A stretch of DNA of 40,292 nucleotides from a virus, in the IMG/VR virus record IMGVR_UViG_3300028557_002647, positions 1 to 40,292 of that record; one strand, 5' to 3'. The notes beneath the pieces are model-generated. The model saw only the letters and a list, made by a program, of their open reading frames with translations. It did no database searches and was not told where the DNA came from. Of this stretch, positions 38,429-40,292 are shown piece after piece. The position numbers and the translations under genes were made by a program. Every line of letters starts with the position of its first letter. The stretch's first letter is position 1.

Positions 38429-38881
38429 ATGCCCGAAAAACTGTATTTAAGTTGGGAAGATATTCATCAATTAACATCAAAAATTCACAACGAAACCTTA
38501 GGTTTGGATAATGGAAATTTAGCTATTATAGGTATCAGCCGCGGCGGGCTGGTACCAGCGGTGCTAATGTCACATATGAAAAATCCTTCTTTATTTTGTA
38601 CTGTTGGAATAAAGAGCTATGAAGGTGAAGAAAGAAAGCAGGATCAGATATATCAGCTACCCCCTAAGGAGCTTTTGCAAAATAAAGACGTTATCTATCT
38701 TATTGATGATATATGTGATACAGGTAAAACCCTGTTAAATTTAAAAGAAAATATGTTGCATCTAAATGTAATTTCCATTAGTCTAGTATATAAGAAGAAT
38801 GAACTACACAAGCCAGATTATTATGGGTTTGAACATTCGGACGACAAGTGGGTGGTTTTTCCGTGGGAAAGCCATAAATAA
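38429..38881 (+). CDS. Phosphoribosyltransferase (PRTase, type I)
   Basis: 150 residues. IGISRGGLVPAVLM is the first PRTase loop and VIYLIDDICDTGKTL (about 88-101) the PRPP-binding motif with its two Asp and DTGKT. Size and layout match purine salvage enzymes such as xanthine/hypoxanthine phosphoribosyltransferase (Gpt-like). It could salvage purines for phage DNA, but the base specificity is not readable. The stop codon is inside a CATAAATA late box. Confidence 0.82.
   Translation: MPEKLYLSWEDIHQLTSKIHNETLGLDNGNLAIIGISRGGLVPAVLMSHMKNPSLFCTVGIKSYEGEERKQDQIYQLPPKELLQNKDVIYLIDDICDTGKTLLNLKENMLHLNVISISLVYKKNELHKPDYYGFEHSDDKWVVFPWESHK
38873..38880 (+). promoter_or_regulatory. Late promoter box before the cell-wall hydrolase genes
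   Basis: CATAAATA overlapping the PRTase stop; the ATG of the 3D-domain gene lies 51 nt downstream, so this transcript would have a leader of about 45 nt. Confidence 0.5.
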
Positions 38882-38931
38882 TATAACAATTTTTTCAGTC
38901 TTTACGCCGCCTTTGTTGCCGCGTCCTTCTT

Positions 38932-39507
38932 ATGAAAAACACAAATAAAACCAACAAAATACTGGCGTTAACAGGTTTAACGCTTCTGTTAACAACATTA
39001 AAGCTAAGCACTGGTTCTTTTATACCGGGGGCTGGACCTAGGAATATCACTGAACTTAAAAAGGAATTAAAAGCAATGCCAAGGGTGCAAGAGCAGATTG
39101 CGGCAAAAACTATTGTTATTAAAGATGATGGTATTAATTACAAAGATGCGTTCATACCTAAAACAGACAGCAAAGAGTTAAAGGTGTTGACTGTTCGTCT
39201 CACTGTCTATTGGGCTAGAGGATCAGGCACAGATGCTGATAGCAGAAGAATGCGTAGCTCTACTGGTTATACGTTGAAACAGGGCGATTCCATAGCCGTA
39301 GACCCGAGAATTATACCCTACAATAAGGAGGTCATTATACCTAACGTAGGACTTGTTAAAGCTGTAGACACAGGTACAGCTGTAAAGGATAAAGTTGCAT
39401 CCAACGGTAAGCTACCAGTTATAGATGTGTTTTTTGTTAATAAGTGTGAGGCTCTTGAATTTGCCAATAGGAATCCAAAAGTAGTAAAAGTAGCAGTTTT
39501 AAATTAA
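38932..39507 (+). CDS. Secreted 3D-domain (RlpA/MltA-like) cell-wall protein
   Basis: 191 residues. A basic N-terminus and a hydrophobic stretch (about 10-28) suggest a signal or anchor. The C-terminal half has the 3D domain: YWARGSGTDADS, G-D-SIAVDPRIIP, VKAVDTGTAVKD and VIDVFF, with the three Asp residues named in the domain. 3D domains form a double-psi beta-barrel found in lytic transglycosylases. In a phage this points to lysis or to cell-wall entry. A SleB-like hydrolase gene follows 7 nt downstream. Confidence 0.8.
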   Translation: MKNTNKTNKILALTGLTLLLTTLKLSTGSFIPGAGPRNITELKKELKAMPRVQEQIAAKTIVIKDDGINYKDAFIPKTDSKELKVLTVRLTVYWARGSGTDADSRRMRSSTGYTLKQGDSIAVDPRIIPYNKEVIIPNVGLVKAVDTGTAVKDKVASNGKLPVIDVFFVNKCEALEFANRNPKVVKVAVLN

Positions 39508-39514
39508 ATAATGG

Positions 39515-40003
39515 ATGAAGTTTGATGATTTGGTAGTATCTATTATTGAGCAAACCAAGCCTTTATCAGATTTTGACTTAGATGTATTAGCCACCTTACT
39601 TGTAAAAGAGGCTGGTGGTGAGAAGGATTATATAGCAGGAATGGCTGGTGTAATGAATACTATCGCTACTCGTGCAAAGAATAACCCGTCCTTCTTTATA
39701 AGTGTGGCGTTGAAACCAAAACAATACAGCGCCTTTAATGGAATCAAAACACAACAAGATTTAGCTAATATTGTAGCGCAGACAAAGAAACATCCAAGAT
39801 TTAATGCTGCCAAACAAATGGCTGTATCTGCGTCGTCTGGTAAGCTACCTAGCGTAGCTGGACCTGCAACCCATTATCATGTAACTAGTGGTCAAAGCAA
39901 GGTTACCCCGAAGTGGTCAAATCCTCAGTATGGTGGTAAGAATCCTGCTGCAACACCAACCGCCACATTAGGCGGTCATACGTTTTTTACTGGGGTTAAA
40001 TAA
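39515..40003 (+). CDS. SleB-like cell-wall hydrolase
   Basis: 162 residues. After an N-terminal tag (MKFDDLVVSIIEQT) the hydrolase domain starts LATLLVKEAGGE (Glu as the expected acid residue), then GMAGVMNTIATRAKNN, KPKQYSAFN and at the end ATHYHVT followed by GGHTFFTGVK, the layout of SleB/CwlJ-type hydrolases (E-x-(R)-GE … A-x-x-x-x-NR … T-HYY). These cut peptidoglycan glycan strands. No signal peptide, so it may depend on a holin or be part of the virion. The end overlaps the opposite-strand gene by 28 nt. Confidence 0.78.
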   Translation: MKFDDLVVSIIEQTKPLSDFDLDVLATLLVKEAGGEKDYIAGMAGVMNTIATRAKNNPSFFISVALKPKQYSAFNGIKTQQDLANIVAQTKKHPRFNAAKQMAVSASSGKLPSVAGPATHYHVTSGQSKVTPKWSNPQYGGKNPAATPTATLGGHTFFTGVK

Positions 40004-40200
40004 TTTTTTTTTTTTGTTACTTTTATTAACAGCTGATCTTCACCACCTGGGGCAATACCCTGCGGGCCTGCGCCTTTGAATCCTGTAGGTAATGATCCAC
40101 GAAAATCTATATTACTACCTCGAAATGTATTGGGTGCAAGAGGCTTGGGGAATATATTAAAATCCTCATAAATTTTTAATACTAAATCATCAAACTTCAT
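39976..40200 (-). CDS. Small protein with MKFDDLV tag
   Basis: 74 residues. It begins MKFDDLVLKIYEDF, nearly the same N-terminus as the convergent SleB-like protein. The rest is Pro/Gly-rich (FPKPLAPNTFRGSN … GAGPQGIAPGG) and ends LLIKVTKKKNYLTPVKNV. The ATG overlaps the stop of the tail-collar gene as ATGA, supporting a real gene. A 12-A run (minus strand) lies in its last third and could cause slippage or hide a sequencing error. A virion accessory protein is possible. Confidence 0.55.
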   Translation of the reverse strand: MKFDDLVLKIYEDFNIFPKPLAPNTFRGSNIDFRGSLPTGFKGAGPQGIAPGGEDQLLIKVTKKKNYLTPVKNV

Positions 40201-40292
40201 GTTTTAATAATCTTATTCACAATAACAGACGGTTGCATATTACCATGAGACTGTCCGCCACCGACTGCACCTGTATTTGTAAAATGTGTATA
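40197..40292 (-). CDS. Tail fibre protein with tail-collar C-terminus, cut by the right edge
   Basis: Only the last 31 residues are inside the window: YTHFTNTGAVGGGQ then SHGNMQPSVIVNKIIKT and TGA. The pattern GGG-x-x-H-x-NMQP-x-x-x-x-N-x-IIK ends phage tail-collar (short tail fibre) domains, where the His residues bind metal in T4 gp12. The stop overlaps the ATG of the next gene. The N-terminal part is to the right of the window. Confidence 0.7.
   Translation of the reverse strand, partial: YTHFTNTGAVGGGQSHGNMQPSVIVNKIIKT

Overview
The window reads as part of a large, AT-rich, T4-like myovirus genome, probably marine. The basis is a T4 gp20-type portal protein, a gp15-like tail sheath stabiliser, a GroES-fold (gp31-like) co-chaperonin, a gp62-like clamp-loader subunit, T4-style late promoter boxes (NATAAATA), and a phage-encoded ribosomal protein bS21. 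Several marine T4-like phages, including pelagimyophages, carry such an S21. An alphaproteobacterial (SAR11-like) host is an inference, not something the sequence proves. No tRNA, CRISPR array, insertion sequence or origin was recognised.

Layout. (1) 1-14.6 kb, leftward: virion adhesion and structural genes (Gly-rich adhesin cut by the left edge, tail-fibre chaperone, 1098-aa fibre, beta-helix protein, subtilisin-like protease, further fibre/baseplate proteins, gp15-like protein). These are followed upstream by bS21, an SH3-barrel-like protein, the co-chaperonin, the clamp-loader subunit and a DUF366-like protein. (2) 14.9-16.7 kb, rightward: portal protein. (3) 16.7-20.4 kb: a small metallopeptidase, a flavin reductase, UDP-galactopyranose mutase, three tiny orphans, a truncated class III aminotransferase and an SDR. 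(4) 20.5-21.6 kb: PD-(D/E)XK nuclease and dCMP deaminase-like protein. (5) 21.6-28.5 kb: one tightly overlapping operon that starts with an S74-chaperone fibre protein and an adhesin and runs into a DUF3431 protein, glycosyltransferases, a methyltransferase and a radical SAM enzyme. (6) 28.5-37.9 kb: convergent 2OG-Fe(II) oxygenases, then a second glycan operon (GNAT, short DegT, RfbH-like dehydratase, GT32, GT8, PIG-L deacetylase), another GT8, a compact UDP-glucose dehydrogenase-like enzyme and a membrane protein. (7) 37.9-40.3 kb: small orphans, a phosphoribosyltransferase, a 3D-domain and a SleB-like cell-wall hydrolase, and the tail-collar C-terminus of a fibre gene cut by the right edge.

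Together regions 3, 5 and 6 look like a sugar-nucleotide and glycan-modification island. It could remodel the host surface polysaccharide (receptor masking or superinfection exclusion) or decorate virion proteins; the sequence does not decide which.

The most unusual signal is in expression. Sigma70-like promoters (TTGATW, N16-17, TATAAT-like) repeatedly end exactly 6 nt before the start codon, and late boxes end 4-9 nt before it. This predicts many leaderless or nearly leaderless mRNAs. Within operons almost no gene has a recognisable Shine-Dalgarno sequence. A phage that carries its own bS21 and writes SD-less, leaderless genes is a testable candidate for a dedicated translation-initiation strategy.
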